DNA from: Bacillota bacterium
Lineage (GTDB): Bacteria; Bacillota; Clostridia; Oscillospirales; Oscillospiraceae
Length of the DNA: 64,000 bases
Assembly: GCA_021768085.1 (NCBI GenBank)
Contig: JAETOJ010000007.1
Location: 1-64,000 of the forward strand
Direction: 5' to 3'
The notes under the pieces are model-generated. The model searched no databases, had not been told where the DNA came from, and worked only from the letters and a program-made list of their open reading frames with translations. Shown here one piece after another: positions 1 through 8,175 of the stretch (position 1 is the stretch's first letter; every line of letters begins with the position of its first letter). Both the position numbers and the translations under genes were made by a program.

Positions 1-509
1 CCCTGGTAGACCTTCACGCTCACCTTCAGGCTGGGGATTTTCAGGGTCGCCAGATAGCCGCCGCTGTAATAGAGGTCGGAAGTGACCTCCGTATAGCCGG
101 TGGAGGGGGTGGGGGTGGCTGTGCCCCCGGTGGTGGTGCCGTTGCCGGACACGATACCGCTGGGGATGGTATTGAAGGCGGGCGGGGCGACGGTGACGCC
201 GGTATTGCCGTTGATGACGGCCCCCTCACCCAGCACATAGCCAGGAGCCAGATTGGGGGTCAGGGGGGTGCCGGTGTTCAGGGTGTAGGCGCTGGGAGAG
301 CCAAAACCGGGCGGGATCAGGGCCGCGTTCTTGCTCACGTCCACGTTGGGCAGCTCGCCCCGGTCAGCCGTCACCACCGGCTCGATGGAGGTGGATTTGC
401 CGTACTTCGGGTCGCCGGGGCCGTCGATGTTGTAGTCCAGGGCGCTGGCGGGCACCGTCAGGGCCAGGGTCAGACACAGCACAGAAAAAAGAGTGGTCAG
501 TTTCTTCAT
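1..509 (-). CDS. Secreted sortase-like protein of the mobile element (3' part cut off by the window)
   Basis: The start codon at 509 follows a GGAGG site that sits on the end of the preceding gene. The first 23 residues are a signal peptide (MKKL, hydrophobic core, then PASA). A Gly/Pro/Thr-rich linker of about 110 residues follows. The last visible residues (SGGYLATLKIPSLKVSVKVY) look like the first strands of a class D/E-type sortase fold, where the pattern is G-x-L-x-IP-x-x-x-x-x-x-VY. The catalytic His, Cys and Arg would lie outside the window, so the sortase assignment is inference. It is translated just after the surface protein at 516-1448, which it may process or accompany. Confidence 0.5.
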   Translation of the reverse strand, partial: MKKLTTLFSVLCLTLALTVPASALDYNIDGPGDPKYGKSTSIEPVVTADRGELPNVDVSKNAALIPPGFGSPSAYTLNTGTPLTPNLAPGYVLGEGAVINGNTGVTVAPPAFNTIPSGIVSGNGTTTGGTATPTPSTGYTEVTSDLYYSGGYLATLKIPSLKVSVKVYQ

Positions 510-515
510 GGTGCA

Positions 516-1448
516 TTACCTCCTGCGTTTGATGAAGTAGAACACTCCGCCGCCCAGCAGCACCACCACGACAACGGCCACCACGGGCAGGACGCTGTTC
601 TTTTCGCCGGTGGGAGCGTCAGCGGGGTCGGACGGCTCGGTGGGAGCGGTGGGGTCGGCGGGGTCGGTCAGGTCAGGGCTGGGGGTGTCGCCGGGTTTCT
701 CTGTGGGGGCGGGTTCCAGGGCCGTACCCTCGAAGATCGCCACATAGCGGATTTTATTCAGGTTGATACGGCTGACGGTGCCCGCATAGTCGGCGGTGAC
801 GGTGTAGCCCTTCACATAGGAGCTGGTGGCGGAGCCGGAGTAGGAGGCCACGGCGGTAAAGTGGCCGTCCCCCTCTGTCTGCCAGTTGACGGTCTGGAGG
901 GTCAGGGAGTGGCCGTTGTCGGTGATGGACTTGGGGATATACTGCGTGTCCTGGTCGGCAAGGCCGGGGTAAGTGCGGGTGGCGGTGACGCTCTTGGTGG
1001 AGCTGCCATACCCGGCCACCTCCACCTTCACGGTGTCCAGCTTCAGGGCCAGCGTCCCGGCAAGGCCGTCCTCGGTGACAAACTCCTTTGTCTGCGGCAG
1101 GAGGGCCGCGCCCATATCCTTGCTCTGGCTGGGCACGGACACGGTTTCCGTGTGCTGACGGCTCTCGTTGGCGGGGAGTTCCTGTTTCAGCAGGTCGGTG
1201 AGGGTGTAATGGTAGCCCTCCTGCTCAAAGTCAGAACGGGGGATGCCAGCGGGGTCATCCTCCGGCCCCAGGTCGTACATCTTCCTGATCTCGCCGCCGT
1301 CCTCGCTCCGGGTGACGGCGGTGGGGTAGCAAGGGGACGGCTGGGCGGGTTCAGGCGGGTCGGCTGCAAAGGCGGCGGTGGTCAGGCTCATGGCAAGCGC
1401 CAGGACGCACAGCAGCCGCGCCGCGTGGGTGATGGTTTTTCGCTTCAT
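516..1448 (-). CDS. Membrane-anchored surface protein of the mobile element
   Basis: This is a 310-residue protein with a signal peptide (cleavage near AFA-ADPP, residue 29). A Pro-rich segment and a beta-rich extracellular region follow (about 90-235), then a Pro/Thr/Asp-rich stalk (about 245-285) and a C-terminal membrane helix of Val/Leu/Gly ending in KRRR. There is no LPxTG-like motif, so anchoring is through the helix. The start has a GGAGG site. Similar stalked surface proteins occur beside sortases and par genes in clostridial conjugative elements. I do not recognise a named domain. Its stop is 7 bp from the start of the sortase-like gene, so the two are co-transcribed. Confidence 0.6.
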   Translation of the reverse strand: MKRKTITHAARLLCVLALAMSLTTAAFAADPPEPAQPSPCYPTAVTRSEDGGEIRKMYDLGPEDDPAGIPRSDFEQEGYHYTLTDLLKQELPANESRQHTETVSVPSQSKDMGAALLPQTKEFVTEDGLAGTLALKLDTVKVEVAGYGSSTKSVTATRTYPGLADQDTQYIPKSITDNGHSLTLQTVNWQTEGDGHFTAVASYSGSATSSYVKGYTVTADYAGTVSRINLNKIRYVAIFEGTALEPAPTEKPGDTPSPDLTDPADPTAPTEPSDPADAPTGEKNSVLPVVAVVVVVLLGGGVFYFIKRRR

Positions 1449-1483
1449 AGAAAAATTACCTCCATTTTGTTGATTTTGGGCGT

Positions 1484-1509
1484 AAAAAAAGCCCGTGGCG
1501 CTCCACGGG
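1484..1509 (-). terminator. Rho-independent terminator after parB
   Basis: A perfect 7-bp stem (1492-1498 with 1503-1509, CCCGTGG/CCACGGG) is followed on the minus strand by seven T residues at 1490-1484. It separates the parA-parB transcript from the surface protein gene. Confidence 0.8.
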
Positions 1510-1661
1510 TTCGGTTCAAGGGTTTTTACTGGCTGAAAAAGGATGGGCAGGGTCTTTCTTTTCAGCAGGTACAGCAGGTTTGGAGGGGGAGAGTGTGAGA
1601 GGGGGAGGGCGTGGGAGGTGCCAGGGCCGCAAAAGGGCAGAATATCCCCCAGGTGTGACTT

Positions 1662-2618
1662 TCATCGCTCCCTCGCCCTTTCCCGCTTACGGTACATCTC
1701 CAAAGCCTTCACGATGGTGTCCTCGATCTTCTGTGCGGGCGTCCCCGCAGGGAAAAACTTGTCGATGCGGTTCCGGGGTATCTTGAATTGCTCCATCTGA
1801 TTGGGCTTTTCCTCCTGCATGATGGAAAGAATTACGTCGGGGTTCAGCTTGCCTTTCTCGGAAAACTCCCGCATTTTGATGGCCTGGGCATGGGACGGGG
1901 TGCAATCCTCACCCTCCATGACCTCCAACAAGGCGTTCTGCTCGTCCTTTGACAGATAAGACAGCTCCACGGCGGGGCGCAGGGCCATTTGTAGCTTATC
2001 TTTTTCTTTCAGCACAGAATTGTCCACCATGTCCAGCAGTTCAGGCACAAGGTTCGTCAGGCGGATAAAGCGGCGTACTTGTGTTTGACTATCACCACCG
2101 TCTTTGCCTACAATTTCAGCAGATTCTTTGCCCCCTAACTTCCGACCCAGTGGGTTGGAAGTTAAATCCGTGCGTTGTCCTTGCCGTTTCATGGCGTCCA
2201 GCTTCATCTTATAAGCGAACGCCTTTTCTGACGGTAAGACCTGCTCCCGCTGGAGGTTGCTGTCCACCATGATAATGATGGCTTCATCGTCGGTCAGCTC
2301 CCGGACAATGCAGGGCACCGTGGGCAGTTCCGCCAGCTCCGCCGCCCGCTTACGCCGGTGGCCGGACACCATTTGATAACTGCCGTCCGGCATGGGACGT
2401 ACCAGGGAGGGCACAAGAATACCGTGCTGCTTCACGCTGTCTGCCAGCTCCATCATGCTCTCGTCCATCCGTACCTTGAACGGGTGGTCGGGAAAGTCGC
2501 TGATCTCTGCGGCGGGCAGGTCAATCACATAGCTGCGCTGGGCGTTGTCCCGTTCCTCCTGGGTGGTAAACATACTATCTACTGAGGTCAGAAGTCCGGC
2601 TGCGCTCTTTGCTGCCAA
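1662..2618 (-). CDS. parB: ParB/Spo0J-family partition protein
   Basis: This 318-residue protein binds centromere-like sites and works with the adjacent ParA to segregate or stabilise the element. The ParB nuclease-like N-domain is clear from about residue 30: the segment around VRMDESMMELADSVKQHGI, then the conserved GHRRKRAAEL box near 90. A helix-turn-helix region follows (about 140-210). The start is a TTG at 2618 preceded by AAAGGAGG with 9 bp spacing, inside the 3' end of parA, giving a 44-bp overlap. The terminator at 1484-1509 ends the unit. The family assignment is firm; whether it partitions the excised circle or regulates transfer is inference. Confidence 0.9.
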   Translation of the reverse strand: MAAKSAAGLLTSVDSMFTTQEERDNAQRSYVIDLPAAEISDFPDHPFKVRMDESMMELADSVKQHGILVPSLVRPMPDGSYQMVSGHRRKRAAELAELPTVPCIVRELTDDEAIIIMVDSNLQREQVLPSEKAFAYKMKLDAMKRQGQRTDLTSNPLGRKLGGKESAEIVGKDGGDSQTQVRRFIRLTNLVPELLDMVDNSVLKEKDKLQMALRPAVELSYLSKDEQNALLEVMEGEDCTPSHAQAIKMREFSEKGKLNPDVILSIMQEEKPNQMEQFKIPRNRIDKFFPAGTPAQKIEDTIVKALEMYRKRERARER

Positions 2619-3396
2619 TGTCCAGCACCTCCTTTGTCAGTTTGCGGTAGGCGTCCGCCGCCCGTCCCCTGGGTTCGTGCTGGAAGATACTTTTGTCCGC
2701 TGTGCTGACCTCCGCCAGCCGCACCGTCGCCGGGATCACCGTGTCCAGCACGGGCAGGTGCCGTCCAAAATTGGACTTGACGCTGTTCACGATGTCCTTG
2801 CGGAACGTGGTTTCGTTTGCCATTGTCAGAAACACGCCGCCGATTTTCAGCCGGGGGTTGATCTGACGCTGGATGCTCCGCACCGTTACCACCAGCTCTG
2901 TCATGTCCTCCGCCGCCAGATAATCCGCCTGGACGGGGACAAGCACATAGTCCGATGCGGACAGGGCGTTGATGACCAGCATCCCCAGCGAGGGACGGCA
3001 ATCCAGCAGAACGTAGTCATAATCCCGCTTTACGCTGTCCACATACTGACGCAGTACCGTTTCCCGGCTCATTACGTTCACCAGCCCCACCTCTACGGCG
3101 GACAGGCTGCGGTTTCCCGGAACAAAGTCAAAGCCCTCATGGTGGTGCATGATCTCCGGGTGGTCAGATGGCTCTGTCCCGGCTACAACATCGTTCATGG
3201 CGTTGGCAAGGGTCAGGGGCAGGTCGTGAGGCTTGCGCTGGCCCAGCATCTTGGTCAAATCACCTTGGGGGTCTACGTCCAGCAGCAGGACTTTCTTTCC
3301 CTCCAGCGCAAGACCGGCCCCCAGGTTGTAGACAGTCGTGCTTTTGCCAACTCCACCCTTTTGATTTGCTACACTCAACACTTTTGGTTTCGCCAT
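2575..3396 (-). CDS. parA: ParA-family ATPase
   Basis: This 273-residue deviant-Walker ATPase partners with ParB. It shows the KGGVGKST Walker A' motif at residues 13-20, the DVDPQGDLT motif at about 40-48, and the DCRPSLG Walker B region near 130. The start is preceded by AGGAGG. The last 15 codons overlap parB, so the stoichiometry of the two proteins is probably set by coupled translation. ParA/ParB pairs of this type are common on clostridial conjugative elements and plasmids, consistent with the relaxase and serine recombinase downstream. Confidence 0.92.
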   Translation of the reverse strand: MAKPKVLSVANQKGGVGKSTTVYNLGAGLALEGKKVLLLDVDPQGDLTKMLGQRKPHDLPLTLANAMNDVVAGTEPSDHPEIMHHHEGFDFVPGNRSLSAVEVGLVNVMSRETVLRQYVDSVKRDYDYVLLDCRPSLGMLVINALSASDYVLVPVQADYLAAEDMTELVVTVRSIQRQINPRLKIGGVFLTMANETTFRKDIVNSVKSNFGRHLPVLDTVIPATVRLAEVSTADKSIFQHEPRGRAADAYRKLTKEVLDIGSKERSRTSDLSR

Positions 3397-3421
3397 TTGG
3401 GGTTTCCTCCTTTCGTAGATT

Positions 3422-3449
3422 TAGCCGCCTGCGGCGAAACAGGCGGCTA
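3422..3449. repeat. 9-bp inverted repeat upstream of parA
   Basis: TAGCCGCCT (3422-3430) and AGGCGGCTA (3441-3449) are perfect complements, separated by 10 bp and lying 25 bp upstream of the parA start. The pair could be an operator or partition site for ParB, or the stem of an attenuator. No further copy was seen nearby. Confidence 0.5.
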
Positions 3450-3462
3450 TGTACGGGCATAG

Positions 3463-3495
3463 AAAAAGCCGCCTTTCCTTTGCAGAAAAGACGGC
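3463..3495 (-). terminator. Probable terminator upstream of parA
   Basis: An imperfect stem (3468-3477 with 3486-3495, GCCG...CGGC) is followed on the minus strand by five T residues at 3467-3463. It would stop leftward transcription entering the parA region. Confidence 0.45.
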
Positions 3496-3699
3496 CTATC
3501 CAGTCAGGCGATATGTGATTTTAGAGGGCAATTCAAAGGGCGGCGCAAAACCGTATGTCTGCATTTCCTGGTGTTTCGTCGTATCAAAGCTCATCCCTTG
3601 GTAGTAAATTCGTAGTAATTGGGGTGGTCTGCTATCAGGAAATGCGGGGTAATGCGCTGTTCCACAAGGTTTTGCGGGTTCTTACAAAATATTTAGTAT

Positions 3700-3942
3700 A
3701 AAAATACTATTAATACTGTTGCGAAGGCACCTTACGTTTTCACTGTAGAAGAAAACCATTTGAGCCTCCAGGCTTTCATTGGTGCATAAAAGCGGAATGC
3801 ACATGAGCACCAGGGCGGCATCTGCTCCAAATGCCAGACAACAGGGAGCGTAAAAGTACACCATGAATTTGACGGGAAGAAGGCCGACCCCCACTACGCC
3901 TTAGCGCAGGCGTGCCTAAAAGACCATTTCGGAAAATTGTAG
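3700..3942 (+). pseudogene. Degenerate HNH-endonuclease-like fragment
   Basis: One reading frame, broken by a stop at 3787-3789, encodes a stretch around VFTVEENHLSLQAF, then KRNAHEHQGGICSKCQ, then EFDGKKAD-H, ending LKDHFGKL-stop at 3940-3942. The order 'LS-x-x-AF ... QGG-x-C-xx-C ... EFD-xxx-AD-x-H' resembles the HNH module found at the C-terminus of DUF262-type and related nucleases. There is no start codon, and the histidine part is scrambled. The rest of 3500-4008 shows no gene. The assignment comes from pattern recall only; the alternative is a chance open frame. Confidence 0.3.
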
Positions 3943-4008
3943 GATGCGGTGTAAGGTATGTAATCGAAGAAAAAGAGTAATATATAATTTCAGATCGGGG
4001 GACTGTAG

Positions 4009-5159
4009 ATGAAAAAATTTTTATAGGAAGCTCCAGTTCTGATGGAGCGAAAGAGAAGGCAAAGCTATTAAAAGGCATTCTCACTGACCTGGGCGCAGAT
4101 GCAATCTGTTGGTTTGAACTTGACGTTTTTCGGGTTACTACTATCACAATCGAAAGTTTATTGGAACAAACCCGCAAGTGCCATGGGGCTGTGTTTATTT
4201 TTGACAAAGATGATATATTAAAGTCAGATGGTAAAGGAATACCTGTGTCAAGAGGCAATGTAATTTATGAAGCAGGGCTTTTTGCTGGGGCTTTAGGAAA
4301 AGAAGCTGTTGCAATTTGCTTGGTTTCAGGGGTACATCAAATTTCCGATCTTGCAGGAGTAACATATTTAAGGTATGCTCCAGAAGATTATCAAAACATG
4401 AAAGAGAGTTTACGTCTTTGGCTAACTAATAATGTAAGGGCTGACAGACCTCCAAAAAGCGAAAATAATCTTTTAATGAACCCTCGCAAAGATATCCATC
4501 AGCTATATACGATTGAGAGCAGACTTCATCTAAATGATGGCGGGTATCGGCATATCCGCAGAATACGGCTGATGAATCTTGCGAGTAATTTTATACTGAA
4601 TCCGGAAATTATAGATATGGGTCAGTTTCAACAATTTCCATCTGAACTGTCTAAGACTCTGCAAAGAATACTAAAAGGGAGGCATGCAGTACTTGAACTG
4701 ATGCTGGCCGAACCGCATCCAGCGAACTTAAAGGACGCCGTAACCAAGATGGCAAATCCTGTTGCAGGTCCTCGGGAAAATCTTATTTATTATGGGTGGG
4801 AAGCAATTTTTAACAATATGCTTGTAGATACGATTTATAAAAAAGCCTATGAGGAACATCGATTTTTATATTTTTCTTTGAACATAGTTGCTCCATATGC
4901 GCTTTTCGGTGTTGAATTTGACAATGAGTATCAACAATATGACCATGTAAAAATTGATCTTTATTCTCCTGGGATTGGAAGCGAAGATCAGAGAAGGAGC
5001 TTTATCATCTGGAAAGATTTAGACTATAAAAACTATCATTTCTTTATTGAAAATTTTGACCGCATTAAAAGAGATGGAACAATATGCCAACAACCAAAAT
5101 TGGATACAATAAAGGGTTGGCTCGATGAATGGAATGCCCGGAAGTGTCCCCTGGATTGA
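4009..5159 (+). CDS. TIR-like predicted nucleotide-binding protein (start out of frame)
   Basis: Residues 1-150 match the TIR-like predicted nucleotide-binding family (CAP12/Pycsar-effector TIR type). The visible pattern is KIFIGSSS at strand 1, ICWFE, TIESLLEQTRKCHGAVFIFDKDD, RGNVIYEAGLF with the conserved Glu, and SDLAGVTYL. TIR domains of this family cleave NAD+ or bind nucleotides in antiphage defence. The remaining 220 residues are an unrecognised alpha/beta region, presumably sensory. The natural ATG is at 4009, 6 bp after GGGGGAC. From it the frame is M-K-K-F-L-stop, and one extra A in the run at 4012-4017 would restore MKKIFIGSSS. The intact frame has no ATG until a TTG at 4161, which would delete strand 1. 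The gene is visibly AT-richer than its neighbours, so it was acquired. A cupin gene follows. Confidence 0.75.
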
Positions 5160-5173
5160 GAGAGGAAAAATAT

Positions 5174-5581
5174 ATGGAACTGATTCATGGAGATATCTTG
5201 CACCAAGCATTAGATAAGTCCTATCGTGTGTATCTATGTGGAGATTTGAAAAAACCACAGGAATTGGAATGGATATATGATGCAAAAAATGAAATAGGTA
5301 TAAGTCTTTATAAACATTTTACAGCAGATCATCCACATTTTCATACAAATGCCACAGAGTACAATTACATTATTAGTGGAAGCAGTAAGATCCTGTTAAT
5401 AGACGAGCAAAAAGAAATTACACTTGAGGCTGGTTCAATCTTTGTAATTCCACCATTGACACGTTACGCTTCAAAGCATCAAGCCGGGACACAGATTTTG
5501 TTTTTTAAATCTCCTGGCGGAAATGATAAAGAACTTATTGACGCAACAGAATCCTTACAAATGTGGCTCCAATCTTGGTAA
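5174..5581 (+). CDS. Small cupin-domain protein paired with the TIR-like gene
   Basis: This is about 135 residues from the ATG at 5174, which follows GAGAGGA; an upstream ATG at 5129 overlaps the TIR-like gene and lacks a good site. The single cupin barrel shows HPHFHTNATEYNYIISG (metal-type His-x-His...Glu, residues 53-69), the hydrophobic strand ILLIDE, and the second motif GSIFVIPPLTRYASKH with its late His. Cupins of this size bind a metal and a small ligand, either as enzymes or sensors. It lies 15 bp after the TIR-like stop with the same AT-rich composition, so the two probably entered as one cassette. The substrate is unknown. Confidence 0.75.
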   Translation: MELIHGDILHQALDKSYRVYLCGDLKKPQELEWIYDAKNEIGISLYKHFTADHPHFHTNATEYNYIISGSSKILLIDEQKEITLEAGSIFVIPPLTRYASKHQAGTQILFFKSPGGNDKELIDATESLQMWLQSW

Positions 5582-5836
5582 ATGCATTGGGTGTACTATG
5601 TGGCTTTAGAGTACTGAAGAATTTCATAAAGTATCGGCGCTTTTTGTAAACCATTGTTTGGATCTGTATGGCATGAAATCAAAGTTTATCCACATCTGGA
5701 TGCGAAAAAGGATTCCCTGCCGGATTATTGGTTTTCTTTGACCGATACGAGAGTACCCACTTCCGAAACGGGGTGGAGCGGAAGCCCACCTCAAAGCCGA
5801 GAGGCCCCCGAAAGAAGAAGCAGTCCCCATAAACGC

Positions 5837-5880
5837 AAAAAGGGCGGGCGCAGCCGTTACCACGGTGCGCCCGCCCTTTT
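5837..5880. terminator. Strong bidirectional terminator
   Basis: A perfect 15-bp inverted repeat (5837-5851 with 5866-5880) begins with AAAAGGGCGGG and ends with CCCGCCCTTTT. It can terminate the cupin transcript from the left and the relaxase operon from the right. The rest of 5582-5836 shows no supported gene. Confidence 0.85.
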
Positions 5881-5885
5881 CATCC

Positions 5886-6065
5886 TTATTCCGTTCTTGC
5901 CTCCCGCTTCGACCCTTCCCGCCGCTCCTTCCATTCGGCAAATTCCCGCTGGCCTTCCTCACTCTCGTAAAAGGCGAGAATATCAGGCATGATACAGCGG
6001 GCGATAGCCTCAATCTGATACTGGGGAATGTCGGTGTGGTTGATTAGCTTCTTCCGTCTGCTCAA
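5886..6065 (-). CDS. Small element-encoded protein of 59 residues
   Basis: The start is a TTG at 6065 preceded by GGAGG with 6 bp spacing. The product begins MSRRKKLINHTDIPQYQIEA, is rich in charged residues, and ends in a helical Glu/Arg-rich tail. It follows the relaxase gene by 49 bp on the same strand and ends just before the terminator at 5837-5880, so it is the last gene of the mobilisation operon. Small proteins of this look recur beside relaxases in clostridial elements. No function is recognised. Confidence 0.6.
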   Translation of the reverse strand: MSRRKKLINHTDIPQYQIEAIARCIMPDILAFYESEEGQREFAEWKERREGSKREARTE

Positions 6066-6114
6066 GTGTTGCCTCCATTTCTTCCATATTCAATTTTCAA
6101 GGTGCAAATGCGGT

Positions 6115-7065
6115 TCACCGCTGATAGTCCTTTGGATGGCGTTGCCCCCTTTGCTGTTCCCTCAACGCCTGTCGTATCTCCGGGGGTATGCTGTTCACAA
6201 ATCGCCGAAGCCACTCGTTTTCCTTTTTGAGCGTCAAAACCTCCATCTGCTTCTGTATGCTCTTTTCGTCCCTGACCTTTTCTTTCAGCCCGGCGTTCTC
6301 CTGGGTCAGATAGTCGATGGTGGCCTGGTACTTCTGCATCTGCCCCAGGTGCTGTTCCAGCCGGGAGAAGTACGGCCCCACCAGTTCCAAAACCTCGTCC
6401 CGCTTCTTCCCGGCGTTCAGCACGCCGATTTCAGAAATGGCCTTTTCGATGGCCCGCTGCTGGCGGGTGAGGTCGATAGACTGCTTGAAAAGCCAGGTGG
6501 GGATATGCTTCCGCTTGGTGACAAGGGCGCTCTCGCCCCGTTGGAGGGCCGGAAACGCCTTGCTCATGTGGGCGTGAAACTCGTCCTGCCACTTGGAAAG
6601 CTGCGCCCGGTTGCCCAAAATATCCTTGGCGGACAGCCGCCCGTCCTTGGTGATGGGCGTAAAGCAAAGGTGAAGGTGGGGCGTTTTCTCGTCCATGTGA
6701 ACCACGGCGGAGAAAATATTGCCCCGGCCCACCTTCCGCTCCATGAACGTCGCCGCCTCGGTGAAGTAGGCTTGTATCTCCCGTCTGCTCCTGCCCGTGA
6801 AGAACTCCGGGCTGGCGGTGATAAGGGTGTCTACGAACATGGTGCTGTCCTTCCGGGTGCGGCACCCCGCCGCCTTGATCCGGCTGTCAATCTCCCGCCG
6901 ATACTTCTGCGTGGGCCGGATAATGTGAAAATTGTCCCGGCTCCTGCCGGTGTCAATGTCCGGGTTGCTGGCGTACTGCTCCTTGGTGCGCTCGTGGTGG
7001 GCTTCCAGCGCCCCGGCTGGCCCCGCCTTGCGTTTTTCAAATCTCAAAATTGCGTGCTGTGCCAT
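6115..7065 (-). CDS. mobV: MobV/Pre-type relaxase
   Basis: This 316-residue relaxase nicks the transfer origin of the element and stays covalently bound. Motif III, HMDEKTPHLHL, is at about residues 123-133 with the metal-binding His-x-x-x-x-x-x-His-x-His arrangement typical of MobV/plasmid recombination enzymes. The N-terminal segment AQHAILRFEKRKAG fits the family, and the C-terminal half is coiled coil (about 230-290). The start has GGAGG. It is the only relaxase in the window. MobV proteins usually act on a site close to their own gene, so the hairpins at 9257-9502 may belong to a different relaxase outside the window. Confidence 0.88.
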   Translation of the reverse strand: MAQHAILRFEKRKAGPAGALEAHHERTKEQYASNPDIDTGRSRDNFHIIRPTQKYRREIDSRIKAAGCRTRKDSTMFVDTLITASPEFFTGRSRREIQAYFTEAATFMERKVGRGNIFSAVVHMDEKTPHLHLCFTPITKDGRLSAKDILGNRAQLSKWQDEFHAHMSKAFPALQRGESALVTKRKHIPTWLFKQSIDLTRQQRAIEKAISEIGVLNAGKKRDEVLELVGPYFSRLEQHLGQMQKYQATIDYLTQENAGLKEKVRDEKSIQKQMEVLTLKKENEWLRRFVNSIPPEIRQALREQQRGQRHPKDYQR

Positions 7066-7096
7066 TCTACCTCCTTACTGTTCATTTTGGGCGCAG

Positions 7097-7129
7097 AAAA
7101 GCCACGCCCGCCGCTCCGGCTTGCGTGGC
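7097..7129 (-). terminator. Hairpin between the sigma-like gene and the relaxase
   Basis: GCCACGC (7101-7107) pairs with GCGTGGC (7123-7129), and TTTT follows on the minus strand. It is probably an attenuator or terminator limiting read-through from the sigma-like gene into mobV. Confidence 0.5.
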
Positions 7130-7130
7130 C

Positions 7131-7979
7131 TTACCGCCCTGCTTCTTCCTCGTACTGAATGAACCGCCGTTTGATAGCCTCCATCCGCTTGACAACCGCG
7201 CTGTGGGTCTTGTACCCCAGCTTGTCCGCTATCTCCTGGTAGCCGTACCCCTCCACCCGCAGCTCCAGAATCGCCATATCCTTTGGGGACAGGGTGGCCT
7301 TGAACCGCTGGCAGAAGTCCTCCCCCGCCACCTGCTCGGTGAAGTCCTCCGCCGCCGAGTCTGGGACAGTGTGTATGCCGCTGTCCTCGTCCTCCATGCA
7401 CTCCTCCAGCGAAACGGTCTTGACCTTCTTGGAGCGGGTGTGATACCATTTGCGAAGAAAATCTTTCCGCACGTTGGTGTCCCATGGCTCAAAGTCCTCG
7501 GCGCAAGGCATTTCCCGCACCACGTCCAGCATCGGCCTCCAACCCTGCTCCTCAATGGTGCGGCGCACCACCTCCCCGATGGACGCTTTCACGTCCTCCG
7601 GGTCGAAAAAGGGTATCTCGAAGTCGGGCGGCAGGTTGAACAGGGCTTGCGGGCCCCAGCCCCGCTCCCGCTCTATCCCTTTTGCCCACAGGGGCAGAGC
7701 GTAGGATAAGTACCATACAGGACACCAGCCCGTGTAATGCTCCTTCCAGCCGCCGAAGCCGAAGTGGGGAAACACCAGCGCAGCCATGGCGTCCATGATT
7801 TCATTTAGAAACTGCTGGCTGCCAAGGACTTCTTGCCATTCCGGGTTATTGAACGCCCCCATGCGGCGGGGCAGCTTCCGCAGGGTGGGACAGCGCAGGA
7901 GCAAATCGTGGGGCAGGATGTAGACCAGGGGCAGATAGCGGAGCGGGGTGTCGTAGGGCAATCTGTAGGTAACGGACAC
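7131..7979 (-). CDS. Sigma-like regulator with C-terminal helix-turn-helix
   Basis: This is 282 residues from a GTG start at 7979 that has AAAGGAGG upstream. The last 60 residues form a region-4-like helix-turn-helix: LSPKDMAILELRVEGYGYQE followed by IADKLGYKTHSAVVKRM, as in sigma-70 family region 4. The N-terminal 200 residues are rich in Trp, Pro and Phe and match no sigma region 2 that I recognise. It may therefore be a DNA-binding activator rather than a full sigma factor. Its place directly upstream of mobV suggests it controls mobilisation genes. Confidence 0.65.
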   Translation of the reverse strand: MSVTYRLPYDTPLRYLPLVYILPHDLLLRCPTLRKLPRRMGAFNNPEWQEVLGSQQFLNEIMDAMAALVFPHFGFGGWKEHYTGWCPVWYLSYALPLWAKGIERERGWGPQALFNLPPDFEIPFFDPEDVKASIGEVVRRTIEEQGWRPMLDVVREMPCAEDFEPWDTNVRKDFLRKWYHTRSKKVKTVSLEECMEDEDSGIHTVPDSAAEDFTEQVAGEDFCQRFKATLSPKDMAILELRVEGYGYQEIADKLGYKTHSAVVKRMEAIKRRFIQYEEEAGR

Positions 7980-8094
7980 GATAAAACCTCCTTTCTGAAT
8001 GCGGTAGTTTCTCTATCTAATTATTAACGACATAAGTATATACTTTTTGTTCCTGATCCGCAAAAGAAATTTTACAAGAAATACCTGCATTGCA

Positions 8095-8123
8095 TTGTAC
8101 GATTAAAAGTGCTCTGCTATAAT
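8095..8123 (+). promoter_or_regulatory. Sigma-A promoter of the ketopantoate-reductase-like gene
   Basis: TTGTAC (8095-8100) and TATAAT (8118-8123) are separated by 17 bp, and GGAGG at 8161 precedes the ATG at 8176. Confidence 0.8.
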
Positions 8124-8175
8124 GTTATTAGCGTGGCGGGGTGGCATATCCCAAACTTGTGGAGGTGCTTTTTGA

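Noticed and set aside
5654-5992. Plus-strand open frame after the cupin gene
   Set aside because: It runs through the terminator stem at 5837-5880 and overlaps the better supported small minus-strand gene; no start signals.
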